Below, piece after piece: positions 17,822-26,230 of a stretch of 64,000 nucleotides of DNA. Each line of letters opens with the position of its first letter. Position 1 is the first letter of the stretch. This DNA is from Catellatospora sp. TT07R-123. GTDB taxonomy: Bacteria > Actinomycetota > Actinomycetes > Mycobacteriales > Micromonosporaceae. The stretch covers positions 3,348,001 to 3,412,000 of the forward strand of contig NZ_BNEM01000001.1 of the NCBI RefSeq assembly GCF_018327705.1, read 5' to 3'. Under the pieces are notes generated by a model that saw only the letters and a list, made by a program, of their open reading frames with translations, did not search any database and had not been told where the DNA came from. The translations under genes were made by a program, and so were the position numbers.

Positions 17822-18262
17822 GTGAACCAGACCGTGGCACAGGATTTGATGATCAGCGAGCATGTGGTGATTCCCGGCAGTGAACTGCGGGAACGGTTCT
17901 CGCGCAGCTCCGGGCCGGGTGGGCAGGGGGTCAACACCGCCGACAGCCGGGTGGAGCTCTCCTACGATGTGGAGCGCTCCCAGGCGCTGCCCGAGCCGCT
18001 GCGGCTGCGCGCCCTCGCACACCTCGCCAACCGGCTGACCGACGGGGTGCTCACCATCGCCGCGAGCGAGCACCGGGCCCAGCTCGCCAACCGCGAGGCC
18101 GCCCGCGCCCGGCTGGCGGCGCTGCTGCGTACGGCGATCGCCCCGCCCCCGCCGACCCGCCGCCCGACCCGCATCAGCAAGGGCGCCCAGGCCCGCCGCC
18201 TGGAGTCCAAGCGCCACCGCTCGGCCCTCAAGCAGACCCGCCGCTCCGGCCACAGCGACTGA
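17822..18262 (+). CDS. arfB: Alternative ribosome-rescue factor ArfB (YaeJ-type peptidyl-tRNA hydrolase)
   Basis: A 146-residue protein with the release-factor GGQ motif (SSGPGGQGVN, Q35) that hydrolyses peptidyl-tRNA in stalled ribosomes. It lacks the codon-recognition domain of RF1 and RF2. The tail from about residue 112 is rich in Arg and Lys (RRPTRISKGAQARRLESKRH), as needed to enter the empty mRNA channel. The length fits the family (about 140). GTG 17822 follows a strong GGAGGGG sequence closely. A GGAGCGCTCC core lies inside the gene at 17971-17980. Confidence 0.92.
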   Translation: MNQTVAQDLMISEHVVIPGSELRERFSRSSGPGGQGVNTADSRVELSYDVERSQALPEPLRLRALAHLANRLTDGVLTIAASEHRAQLANREAARARLAALLRTAIAPPPPTRRPTRISKGAQARRLESKRHRSALKQTRRSGHSD

Positions 18263-18325
18263 CGCCCCAGCCGCACCCACTCCCACCGGCCGCCGGGCCC
18301 TGGGGCCGGGGCGGGGGCCGGGCAT

Positions 18326-18558
18326 GATCGCTGGTTGCGGTCACATTGTGGCCTGAGCGCCCAGGTTCTGACCGGAGAAGCCGATCACCGATGGAAGATC
18401 GCGGGTTCCCGTCACGTGCGGGCCTGGGGGCCCAGGTTCGGGCCCCTGGCACGGCGGTCACCGGCGGGAGATCGCCGGTTGCGGTCAAGCGGTGGCCTGA
18501 AGGCGCAGGTTCTGGCCGGGGGCGGCGATCTTCGGTGGGAGATCGGCGGGTTCGGTCA
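18326..18558. repeat. Tandem array of degenerate 71-73 bp units, GATCGC family
   Basis: Unit starts (GATC) fall at 18326, 18397, 18470 and 18541, a spacing of 71, 73 and 71 bp. Units share GATCGC-GGTTGCGGTCA, a GTGGCCTGA-GCGCCCAGGTTCTG-CCGG middle and a GCCGATC end. The fourth unit is cut and runs into the stop codon of the DUF1508-like gene. The array fills most of the 293-bp gap between convergent arfB and that gene. Confidence 0.75.
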
Positions 18559-18900
18559 GGTGCGGGCTTGGCGGACGGCGGGGGTGATCTCGGCGACGGA
18601 GGCGAGCTTCACGAACAGGCCGCAGGCGGTCTGCGCCTGGACCCGGCGCTGGTAGGCGCGGCTGGCCACGGCGGCCGTGTCGGCGACGTCCAATCGCCAC
18701 GCCCAGGCCAGCCGGTTCACGCGGTACACCTGGGGTTCGGTGTCGGCCAGCGCCGCGCGCAGGGTCTCGACGGCGCTGATGCAGTCGTCCACGTCGGAGT
18801 AGCCTGAGGCCGACCGGCCGAGATCACGGTTGTTGCTGGACAGCAGGCGCCACGTGACGCCCATCGGCGCCCGCTCGTAGAACTCGAACCGAGCGGTCAC
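18556..18900 (-). CDS. DUF1508/YegP-like small protein
   Basis: A 114-residue protein. Its first half ([34 protein letters not shown]) matches the pattern of one YegP/DUF1508 repeat: a strand, a basic strand with Asn-Arg, then a Ser-Gly-Tyr turn, followed by a helix ([14 protein letters not shown]). YegP has two such repeats; here the second half is diverged ([29 protein letters not shown]). Function is unknown. GTG 18900 is chosen as the conserved strand begins at once; GGGGA lies about six bases upstream. Its stop codon lies inside the last unit of the tandem repeat. Confidence 0.6.
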   Translation of the reverse strand: MTARFEFYERAPMGVTWRLLSSNNRDLGRSASGYSDVDDCISAVETLRAALADTEPQVYRVNRLAWAWRLDVADTAAVASRAYQRRVQAQTACGLFVKLASVAEITPAVRQART

Positions 18901-19030
18901 CGACGATCCCCGTTCTGCCAGACGGTCCGGGGCAATGGCCGCACACCGGATCAGAACACCGTCACCCGGCGACGTGGACAGAATTTGGCCATACGGTGAA
19001 CAGCACGTCACCCAACAGGCGAAGAGACGA

Positions 19031-19993
19031 TCACAGCACCGCCCCGCCCAGCTCAGGGAATACCTTGCCCACCTTACCCAGCAGGTATTCGCCGTACGTG
19101 CCGGTGAAGGCGCGCAGGTCCTGGCCGTCCCAGCGGTCGCGGCCGTCGTCGCCGGTGCGGGCCCGGCCCGGCAGCGGCGGCACCGCCGCGGTGAACGCGG
19201 GGTCGAAGAAGAACGGGAACGACAGCCGGTCGCGGCCGCTGGTGTTGCGCACCCGGTGCGGCGTCGACCGGTACCAGCCGCCGGTGAGCCGGTCGAGCAT
19301 GTCCCCGATGTTGCACACGAACGTCCCCGGCACCGGCGGCGCCTCGGCCCAGCCACGCGGCGTCCTGACCTGAAGACCGCCGTTGTCGTCCTGCGCCAGC
19401 AGCGTGAGCAGGCCGTAGTCGGTGTGCTCGCCCACGCCCCAGCCGTCGTCGCCCTCCGGCGCGGGCGGGTAGTGGAAGATCCGGAACAGCACCGTCGGGT
19501 CGGCGGTGTATCCGGCCGCGAAGTAGTCCTCGTCCAGGTCGAGACTGACGGCTACACCCCGCATGACCTCCTGCGCCACGGCGGTCAGCGCGTCCAGATA
19601 GGTCAGCACGAGCGGGCCGAGGTGCGGGACCTGGGCCGGGAAGAGGTTGCGGCCGTGCAGGGGCAGTCCGGCCCGTACCCGGGGATCGTCCTCGGGCAGT
19701 TCGGTGCCGAAGTAGAGGCCCTCCTTGAGGTCGGGGCGACCGGAGGTGAGCTCGCCGCCGACCGGGAAGAAGCCGCGCCAGGCCCGGCCGCCGCGGGCCA
19801 TCGCGATCTCGGTCTTGTCGGCCTCTGAAAGGGCGAAGAACCCACGCGCGGCCGCGTCCAGCTCCGCCAGCAGCTCGGCCGGCACACCGTGCCCGGTCAG
19901 GTAGAAGAAGCCGCTGTCGCGGCAGGCCGCGCGGATGCCGTGCGCCACGGTCGCGCGCGGCTGGGCCAGGTCGATGATCGGCAGGCTGCTCAC
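19031..19993 (-). CDS. Isopenicillin N synthase-like 2OG-Fe(II) dioxygenase
   Basis: A 320-residue enzyme with the two expected domains. The N-terminal DIOX_N part ([31 protein letters not shown]) is followed by the jelly-roll. The iron ligands are His and Asp in [12 protein letters not shown] and the second His in [18 protein letters not shown], where the Arg of R-x-S binds 2-oxoglutarate. Members oxidise small molecules such as antibiotics, hormones or amino acids; the substrate here is not evident, and no biosynthetic cluster surrounds it. GTG 19993 is the most likely start (GGTGG about four bases upstream). It is divergent from the LamG/PKD gene. Confidence 0.85.
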   Translation of the reverse strand: MSSLPIIDLAQPRATVAHGIRAACRDSGFFYLTGHGVPAELLAELDAAARGFFALSEADKTEIAMARGGRAWRGFFPVGGELTSGRPDLKEGLYFGTELPEDDPRVRAGLPLHGRNLFPAQVPHLGPLVLTYLDALTAVAQEVMRGVAVSLDLDEDYFAAGYTADPTVLFRIFHYPPAPEGDDGWGVGEHTDYGLLTLLAQDDNGGLQVRTPRGWAEAPPVPGTFVCNIGDMLDRLTGGWYRSTPHRVRNTSGRDRLSFPFFFDPAFTAAVPPLPGRARTGDDGRDRWDGQDLRAFTGTYGEYLLGKVGKVFPELGGAVL

Positions 19994-20217
19994 GCCACCA
20001 TCCTCGCGCACCCGGATGCGCCGCGCGCGGTGGTTCCGGCATCGCTCGAATAGCCTCGCCGACCTGGGTGCGGCCGGACCGGTCAACCGTCCGATCGTCC
20101 GTCAACCAGTCCTTCCACCTGCGACGGAAATGCGTCACCCGGTCCACCCAAAGGGCCATTCAACCGTTTGTTAACACATGGAAGGGTGAGCCCCAAGCAA
20201 CGACTAGGAGGAAACGC

Positions 20218-21858
20218 ATGCGTACAGGCATCAAGCCTGGCGGGCGGCGCGCAGCCGGAAGGCTGGGCCTCGTCGCCGCCATGGCTGTCGCGGGGGTCCT
20301 CGTAGGAGCGGCGCCGGCGCACGCAACGGCCACCAAGACCGTGGCGTTCTACAGCATGGACGAGGCTCCGGGCTCGACCGTGCTGGTGGACAGCAGCGGC
20401 AACGGGAGGAACGGCACCATCGGCGACGAGGTGGCCACCGGCACGCTGTACGCCGGAGCCACCGGTCACCGGTTCGCCGTGCACCTGCCGGAGAACAAGG
20501 AGTACGTGCCGGGGCACGTCAACATCGTCCCGAACACGAACGACTTCAACCCGGACGCGGGCGACTTCTCATTCACCATCCGCTACCGGAGCACCTACTC
20601 CTTCGGCAACATCATGCAGAAGGGGCAGGGCAGCCAGGTCGGCGGCTACTGGAAGTTCGAGGCGCCCGGCGGCAGCCCCAAGTGCCTGTTCCGGGGGGCC
20701 GACGGCTCCTCGCGCACCGGCTACATGGACGGCTCGATCGCCGACGGCCAGTGGCACACCGTCACCTGCAACCGGACCTCGGCGTACGTCGAGATGTTCG
20801 TCGACGGGGTGCGCACCAGCCGGCTCAACGGCCCGACCGGCACCATCAACAACACCCGCCAGTTCTCCATCGGCGGCAAGAGCGCCTGCGATGGCGTCAC
20901 CGTCACCTGCGACTACTTCGTCGGTGACATCGACTACATCAAGATCCTCAAGGGTGCGGGCGGCGCGGCCAACGCCATCCCGGTCGCGAACCTCGCGCCC
21001 AGCTGCACCGGTCTGATCTGCTCGCTGTCGGGTTCGGGTTCCACCGACGCCGACGGGGCGGTCCAGAACTACGCCTGGAACTTCGGCGACGGCACCACTG
21101 CCGACACCGCCAGCGTCCCGGCGACGTCGCACACGTACGCGGCGGCGGGCACGTACAGCGTCACGCTGACCGTCACCGACGACCGGGGTGCCACCGACAC
21201 CGACACCCGGCAGGTCACCGTCGCGCCGATCCCGGAGGCGATCTCCTTCGCCGGGCAGGCCACCGCGAACGCCAACGCCACCCAGCACGTGGTGACGGTG
21301 CCGTCCGGGGTGCAGGCGGGCGACCGGCTGCTGCTGATCCTCAGCACGAACACGCACGCCACCGCAGGTGCGCCGACCGGGGTGACCGGCTGGACCCAGC
21401 TGAACCGCCTCGACGGCGGCTACGCCACCACGACCGTGTGGACCAAGGTCGCGGCGGCCGGGGACGCGGGCACCCAGGTGCGGGTGACGCTGTCGGCGCA
21501 GGCCAAGGGCAACTTCATCGTGGCCGCGTATCGCGGCGCCGGTGCGGTGACCTTCGCCGGCGCGACGGACATCGCCAGCAGCGCGGCCCGGATCACCCCG
21601 ACCACGGCGGTGACCGGCAGCCAGAGCTGGGCGGTGTCGTACTGGATGCACGGCGACGCGGCCTCCTCGGCGCTGAACGCGCCGGCCGGGGTCCAGGTGC
21701 GCAGCAACAGCTCGCAGACGGGCGGCGGCCGGGTCACCGGTCTGCTGGCCGACACGGGCAGCTCCCTGCCGACCGGCGGCTACGGCGGCCTGACCGCCAC
21801 GGCCGCCGCCGCCAGCACCACCACGACGACCTGGACCTTCATCCTCCAGGCGGCGTGA
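20218..21858 (+). CDS. Secreted LamG/PKD-domain protein
   Basis: A 546-residue exported protein. The signal peptide (about 1-38) ends APAHA. A LamG jelly-roll follows (about 40-235: SMDEAPGSTVLVDSSGNGRNG, DGQWHTVTCNRTSAYVEMFVDG). A PKD domain lies at about 245-335 (YAWNFGDGTTADTASVPATS, the WNFGDG motif). A beta-rich C-terminal module of about 200 residues has no name I can assign. There is no catalytic centre. It probably binds a polymer or surface glycan. It has an excellent ribosome site (AGGAGG, six bases before ATG 20218). A perfect 22-bp inverted repeat lies 47 bp past its stop. Confidence 0.83.
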   Translation: MRTGIKPGGRRAAGRLGLVAAMAVAGVLVGAAPAHATATKTVAFYSMDEAPGSTVLVDSSGNGRNGTIGDEVATGTLYAGATGHRFAVHLPENKEYVPGHVNIVPNTNDFNPDAGDFSFTIRYRSTYSFGNIMQKGQGSQVGGYWKFEAPGGSPKCLFRGADGSSRTGYMDGSIADGQWHTVTCNRTSAYVEMFVDGVRTSRLNGPTGTINNTRQFSIGGKSACDGVTVTCDYFVGDIDYIKILKGAGGAANAIPVANLAPSCTGLICSLSGSGSTDADGAVQNYAWNFGDGTTADTASVPATSHTYAAAGTYSVTLTVTDDRGATDTDTRQVTVAPIPEAISFAGQATANANATQHVVTVPSGVQAGDRLLLILSTNTHATAGAPTGVTGWTQLNRLDGGYATTTVWTKVAAAGDAGTQVRVTLSAQAKGNFIVAAYRGAGAVTFAGATDIASSAARITPTTAVTGSQSWAVSYWMHGDAASSALNAPAGVQVRSNSSQTGGGRVTGLLADTGSSLPTGGYGGLTATAAAASTTTTTWTFILQAA

Positions 21859-21905
21859 CCCGCTCGACGGTGACGGCGCGGGTCGCTCGCGCCTGCACTT
21901 AGCAT

Positions 21906-21967
21906 TGACGCTGGCCTATCTAGAGGACGCGGATACCCGCGACACTCCTCTAGATAGGCCAGCGTCA
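21906..21967. terminator. Perfect 22-bp inverted repeat, probable terminator
   Basis: Arms 21906-21927 and 21946-21967 match perfectly; the 18-base spacer holds a smaller hairpin (CGCGGATACCCGCG). The arms contain CTATCTAGA, much more AT-rich than the surroundings. It follows the LamG/PKD gene. It shares no sequence with the other palindrome families here. Confidence 0.7.
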
Positions 21968-22111
21968 GTTGAAAGCGGGCGGGGCGGGGCGGGGCGCGGC
22001 ACGGGCCGCGGCACGGCACCCGGGCACACGCGGCACCCCGGAAGCGAATGCTTTTCGCGTTAGCTAAGCTCGCGGCGTGCCGCGCATCACAGCCGCGGCG
22101 AGCAGAGGAGA

Positions 22112-23767
22112 GTGACGCCCGTGGACGCCGACGTCATCGTCGTAGGGGCCGGGCTGGCCGGACTCGTGGCCACCGCCGAACTGGCCGACGCGGGCAAGCG
22201 GGTGATCCTGCTGGACCAGGAGCCCGAGGCGTCGCTGGGCGGGCAGGCGTTCTGGTCGTTCGGCGGCCTGTTCCTGGTCGACTCCCCCGAGCAGCGCCGC
22301 ATGGGCATCCGCGACACCCGCGAGCTGGCCCTGCAGGACTGGCTGGGCAGTGCCGGGTTCGACCGCGAGTGCGACGCGTGGCCGCGCCGCTGGGCCGAGG
22401 CGTACGTCGACTTCGCCGCGGGTGAGAAGCGGCCCTGGCTGCACCGGCAGGGCGTGCGGTTCTTCCCCGTGGTCGGCTGGGCCGAGCGCGGCGGGTACCT
22501 CGCCGACGGGCACGGCAACTCGGTGCCGCGCTTCCACATCACCTGGGGCACCGGGCCGGGGCTGCTCGCGCCGTTCATCGCGCGGGTGCGGGCGGCGGCG
22601 GCCAAGGGCCTGGTCAAGCTGTCGTTCCGGCACCGGGTGGACGAACTGACCGTGACCGGGGGCGTCGTCGACGGCGTACGCGGCACCGTGCTCGAACCGA
22701 GCTCCGCGCAGCGGGGCGAGGCGTCCAGCCGGGCCGCCGCGGGCGAGTTCGCGCTTCGCGCCCAGGCCGTGATCGTGACCTCGGGCGGCATCGGCGGCAA
22801 CCACGACCTGGTCCGGCGCAACTGGCCGCAGCGGCTGGGCACCCCGCCGAAGAAGCTGCTGTCGGGCGTGCCCGCGCACGTCGACGGCCGGATGCTCGGC
22901 ATCACCGAGGCCGCCGGGGCCAACATCATCAACCCGGACCGGATGTGGCACTACACCGAGGGCATCGAGAACTGGGCGCCGATCTGGGACAGGCACGGCA
23001 TCCGGATCCTGCCCGGCCCGTCGTCGCTGTGGCTGGACGCCACCGGCCGCCGCCTGCCGGTGCCGCTGTTCCCCGGCTTCGACACCCTGGGCACGCTGGA
23101 GCACATCATGACCACCGGGCACGACCACACCTGGTTCGTGCTCACCCAGAAGATCATCGAGAAGGAGTTCGCGCTGTCGGGCTCCGAGCAGAACCCGGAC
23201 CTGACCGGCAAGAGCGTGCGCCAGCTGCTCAAGCGGGTGCTGCCGGGCGCGCCCGGCCCGGTCGAGGCGTTCAAGCGCAACGGCGCCGACTTCGTCGTCG
23301 CGGAAAACCTGGACGAGCTCGTCGCGGGTATGAACAAGCTGACCGAGACGCCGCTGCTGGACCTGGCCGAGGTGCGCCGCCAGATCGAGGCGCGTGACCG
23401 GGAGATGGACCACGCGTTCACCAAGGACCTCCAGGTCACCGCGATCCGGGGCGCCCGCAACTACCGGGGCGACAAGCTGATCCGGGTGGCCACGCCGCAC
23501 AAGCTGCTCGACCCGAAGGCCGGGCCGCTGATCGCGGTGCGGCTGAACATCCTCACCCGCAAGACGCTGGGCGGGCTGGAGACCGACCTGTCCGGGCGGG
23601 TGCTGCGCGCCGACGGCTCGCCGCTGCCCGGCGTGTACGCGGCGGGCGAGGTGTCCGGGTTCGGCGGCGGCGGCGTGCACGGGTACCGCTCGCTGGAGGG
23701 CACCTTCCTGGGCGGCTGCCTCTTCTCGGGCCGCCAGGCCGGCCGCGCGGCCGCCGCCGCGGTCTGA
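22112..23767 (+). CDS. FAD-binding dehydrogenase (KstD / fumarate-reductase flavoprotein type)
   Basis: A 551-residue flavoprotein. VDADVIVVGAGLAGLVATAEL is the N-terminal FAD-binding motif, and EPEASLGGQAFWSFGG is the following substrate-cap entry. AVIVTSGGIGGNHDLV and the C-terminal LPGVYAAGEVSGFGGGGVHG complete the FAD site. The family includes 3-ketosteroid delta1-dehydrogenases and urocanate or fumarate reductases. Actinobacterial proteins of this subgroup have no settled substrate. GTG 22112 is the longest start, but GAGGAG ends only two bases before it; GTG 22121 has better spacing (about ten bases) and may be the true start. Confidence 0.82.
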   Translation: MTPVDADVIVVGAGLAGLVATAELADAGKRVILLDQEPEASLGGQAFWSFGGLFLVDSPEQRRMGIRDTRELALQDWLGSAGFDRECDAWPRRWAEAYVDFAAGEKRPWLHRQGVRFFPVVGWAERGGYLADGHGNSVPRFHITWGTGPGLLAPFIARVRAAAAKGLVKLSFRHRVDELTVTGGVVDGVRGTVLEPSSAQRGEASSRAAAGEFALRAQAVIVTSGGIGGNHDLVRRNWPQRLGTPPKKLLSGVPAHVDGRMLGITEAAGANIINPDRMWHYTEGIENWAPIWDRHGIRILPGPSSLWLDATGRRLPVPLFPGFDTLGTLEHIMTTGHDHTWFVLTQKIIEKEFALSGSEQNPDLTGKSVRQLLKRVLPGAPGPVEAFKRNGADFVVAENLDELVAGMNKLTETPLLDLAEVRRQIEARDREMDHAFTKDLQVTAIRGARNYRGDKLIRVATPHKLLDPKAGPLIAVRLNILTRKTLGGLETDLSGRVLRADGSPLPGVYAAGEVSGFGGGGVHGYRSLEGTFLGGCLFSGRQAGRAAAAAV

Positions 23768-23827
23768 CCGCCCGACTCGCGGCGGTCTGACCACTCCGCC
23801 CGCGGTGGTCTGACCGCTCCGCCCGCT

Positions 23828-23896
23828 GGTTGATCGCGGTTTGCGGTCGGAAGCTCGGCCTACAGCGCAGCTTCCGACCGCAAACCGCGATCAACC
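23828..23896. repeat. 69-bp perfect palindrome, GATCGC...GCGATC family
   Basis: Arms 23828-23855 and 23869-23896 are perfectly complementary over 28 bases, with a 13-base loop. The arm holds GATCGCGGTTTGCGGTCGG. A half-copy (GATCGCGAGTTGTGGTCCG) follows at about 23912. It lies between two plus-strand genes. Confidence 0.88.
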
Positions 23897-23974
23897 CGCG
23901 CGAGCGGCCCATGATCGCGAGTTGTGGTCCGGATGTGGGGGCGGGAAAGGGGTGCGCGGGCGCAGAATACGGCC

Positions 23975-25417
23975 ATGACGGAGATTGCGACGGAGGCGAT
24001 CGTCGCCACCCGGGCCGGGCGGGTGCGCGGGCGGCTCAGCGACGGGATCGCGGTGTTCCTCGGCATCCCGTACGCGGCCGCGCCCTTCGGTGAGCACCGG
24101 TTCCGGCGCCCCGCCCGGGTCCAGCCGTGGGACGGCGTACGCGACGCGCTGGCCTACGGCCCGACCGCCCCGAAGGCCCCGTTCCCGCCCCCGATGGACC
24201 GGCTGCTGGCCGACCCGGACATCCCCGGCACCGAGTGCCTCAACCTGAACGTCTGGGCGCCCGCCGACGGCTCCGGCTGCCCCGTCATGGTGTGGATCCA
24301 CGGCGGCTCGCTGCGCAACGGCTCCTCCTGCCCGCCCGCGTACGACGGCAGCGCCTTCGCCCGCGACGGCGTCGTGCTGGTCTCGTTCAACTACCGGCTC
24401 GGCGTCGAGGGCTTCGGCGTCTTCCCCGACGCACCGACGAACCTGGGCCTGCGCGACCAGCTCGCCGCGCTGGAGTGGGTGCGCGAGAACATCGCGGCCT
24501 TCGGCGGCGACCCCGGCAACGTGACCGTCTTCGGCGAGTCCGCCGGTTCCATCTCCATCGGCGCCCTGCTGACCAGCCCGTACGCCGAGGGCCTGTTCCG
24601 GCGGGCGGTGCTGCAGAGCGGCGCCCCGACCGCGCAGTCGCGCGAGGGCGCGGCCAGGTCCACCCGGGCCGTCGCCAGGCGGCTGCGCGTCCCGGCCACG
24701 GCCGCCGCCTTCGCCGCGGTCGACCCGAAGCGGCTGCTGGACGCGCAGGCCGCCGTCAGCCGCAGCGGGGCGCCGATCGGCAACGGCATCGGGTTCACCC
24801 TCGCCGTCGACGGCGACACCGTGCCGGCCGACCCGCTGAGCGCGCTGCACGCGGGCGCGGCGGCGGGGATCGACGTGATGCTCGGCTACAACGCCGAGGA
24901 GTACCGGCTGTGGTTCGTGCCCACCGGAATGGTGGAGAAGATCAACGGGCTGACGCTGCGGCTGGCGCTGGCGAAGTTCCGCGTGCCGGGGCGCACCGCG
25001 AAGGTCTACCGCGAGGCGTGGCCGCAGGCCCGGCCGGGCGAGCTGCTCGGCATCATCGCCACCGACCGGCTGCTGCGGCTGCCGCTCAACCGCCTGGCCG
25101 ACGCCCGCCTGCCCGCCCGCACCTGGCTGTACGAGTTCGCCTGGCAGTCCCCGGTCGAGCAGCTCGGCGCCTGCCACGCCCTGGAGATCGGGTTCGTCTT
25201 CGACACCCTGGCCAGCTCCGACGGCAAGGCCCTGGCCGGGGACGCGCCGCCCCAGGCGCTGGCCGACACCATGCACCGCGCCTGGGTCGCCTTCGCCGCG
25301 ACGGGTGACCCGGGTTGGCCCGCCTGGGACCCCACCCGCCCGGTCATGCGCTTCGACGCCCCCACCTCCGCCGTGGTCCACGCCCCCCGCGCCGCCGAAC
25401 TCGCCGCCTGGGCGTAA
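23975..25417 (+). CDS. Type-B carboxylesterase
   Basis: A 480-residue alpha/beta hydrolase. FLGIPYAAAPFGEHRF is the N-terminal signature of the type-B family. The nucleophile S189 lies in VFGESAGSISIG; the acid is E308 or E309 (GYNAEEYRLW); the base is H401 (GACHALEIGF). The oxyanion hole is IHGGSLRNGS. It has no signal peptide, so the enzyme is cytosolic. It hydrolyses esters of unknown identity; close relatives include p-nitrobenzyl esterase. ATG 23975 fits the family start, though no ribosome site is evident. Confidence 0.9.
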   Translation: MTEIATEAIVATRAGRVRGRLSDGIAVFLGIPYAAAPFGEHRFRRPARVQPWDGVRDALAYGPTAPKAPFPPPMDRLLADPDIPGTECLNLNVWAPADGSGCPVMVWIHGGSLRNGSSCPPAYDGSAFARDGVVLVSFNYRLGVEGFGVFPDAPTNLGLRDQLAALEWVRENIAAFGGDPGNVTVFGESAGSISIGALLTSPYAEGLFRRAVLQSGAPTAQSREGAARSTRAVARRLRVPATAAAFAAVDPKRLLDAQAAVSRSGAPIGNGIGFTLAVDGDTVPADPLSALHAGAAAGIDVMLGYNAEEYRLWFVPTGMVEKINGLTLRLALAKFRVPGRTAKVYREAWPQARPGELLGIIATDRLLRLPLNRLADARLPARTWLYEFAWQSPVEQLGACHALEIGFVFDTLASSDGKALAGDAPPQALADTMHRAWVAFAATGDPGWPAWDPTRPVMRFDAPTSAVVHAPRAAELAAWA

Positions 25418-25421
25418 GCGG

Positions 25422-25491
25422 ATCGTGCAGTTTCGGGGAAAGTGCACGAATTCCGTGCAAGATTCCTGCACTTTCCCCGAAACTGCATGAT
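25422..25491. repeat. 70-bp palindrome, TTTCGGGGAAAGTGC family
   Basis: Arms 25422-25446 and 25467-25491 pair at 24 of 25 positions. The loop contains short complementary GAATT/GATTC pieces. It fills the gap between the convergent carboxylesterase and metal-receptor genes and touches the latter's stop codon, so it may end both transcripts. A near-identical copy lies at 59113-59176. Confidence 0.88.
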
Positions 25492-26210
25492 CATCCGCCT
25501 GAAGCGGCGGCGAGCTGGGTGGCGAGGAGGGTGGGCGCCTGGGTCAGGGAGGGGCCGTACCAGGTCAGGTGGCGGCCGCTGAGCAGGGCGTACGGGACGC
25601 CGGGAAACGCCTCGGGGCCGTCGTCGCGGGTGAAGGCGTAGGGCTCGTCGGGCAGCACCAGCAGGTCGGCGTGCTGTTCGCGCAGTTCGGCGAGGGTGGG
25701 GCGGGGGTAGCGGTCCGGGTCGTCGCCGTAGACGTTGTCGACGCCGAGGCGGCGCAGCACGTCCCCGGCGAAGGTGCCGCCGCCGAGGACGATCCACGGG
25801 CGGCGCCATACCGGGACGATCGCCCGGCGGGCGGGCAGCGGCGGGACGGCGGCCCAGGCGGCGCGGGCCTCGGCCAGCCAGCCGGGTTCGGCGGGCGCGC
25901 CGAGGGCGGCGAGCATGGCGCCCAGATCGGTCAGCGCCTCGTCGACGGTACGCGGGAAGGTCACGAAGAGCTCGACCCCCGCGGCCCGCAGCGCGTCGGC
26001 GTCCTCGACCCGGTTCTCCTCCATGTTGACCAGCACCACGTCGGGGCGCAGCGCGAGCACCCGGTCCAGGTCGGGGTACTTCGTGCCGCCGACGCGGGCG
26101 ACCGGCAGGCCGGCGGGGTGGGTGCACCAGTCGGTGGCGCCGACGAGCGCGTCGGGCAGGGTCGCGGCCACGGCCTCGGTCAGCGACGGCACCAGCGACA
26201 CGATCCGCAC
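25491..26210 (-). CDS. Helical-backbone metal receptor (BtuF-like) without export signal
   Basis: A 239-residue protein of the class III binding-protein fold, two lobes joined by a long helix. It starts directly with the fold, MRIVSLVPSLTEAVAATL. DWCTHPAGLPVARVGGTKYP is the family's cobalamin- or haem-site segment; RRPWIVLGGGTFAGDVLRR and LLVLPDEPYAF mark the second lobe. It lacks both signal peptide and lipobox, and no ABC permease or ATPase genes are near. A cytosolic cobalt, cobalamin or haem-binding role is possible, but unproven. The start is fixed by the fold. Confidence 0.75.
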   Translation of the reverse strand: MRIVSLVPSLTEAVAATLPDALVGATDWCTHPAGLPVARVGGTKYPDLDRVLALRPDVVLVNMEENRVEDADALRAAGVELFVTFPRTVDEALTDLGAMLAALGAPAEPGWLAEARAAWAAVPPLPARRAIVPVWRRPWIVLGGGTFAGDVLRRLGVDNVYGDDPDRYPRPTLAELREQHADLLVLPDEPYAFTRDDGPEAFPGVPYALLSGRHLTWYGPSLTQAPTLLATQLAAASGG

Positions 26211-26230
26211 GCCGCCACGCTACGCCTGCC

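Noticed and set aside
17969-17982. Second full CebR/CelR box inside arfB
   Set aside because: Only the GGAGCGCTCC core and one flank match; the codons (VERSQ) explain the bases. It is kept only as a possible auxiliary site in the operator finding.
18326-18558. Possible CRISPR array
   Set aside because: Units are adjacent, about 71-73 bp, and degenerate throughout, with no short exact repeat alternating with unique spacers and no cas genes.
23912-23930. A further full copy of the GATCGC palindrome
   Set aside because: Only one diverged arm can be seen and there is no matching right arm, so it is at most a relic.
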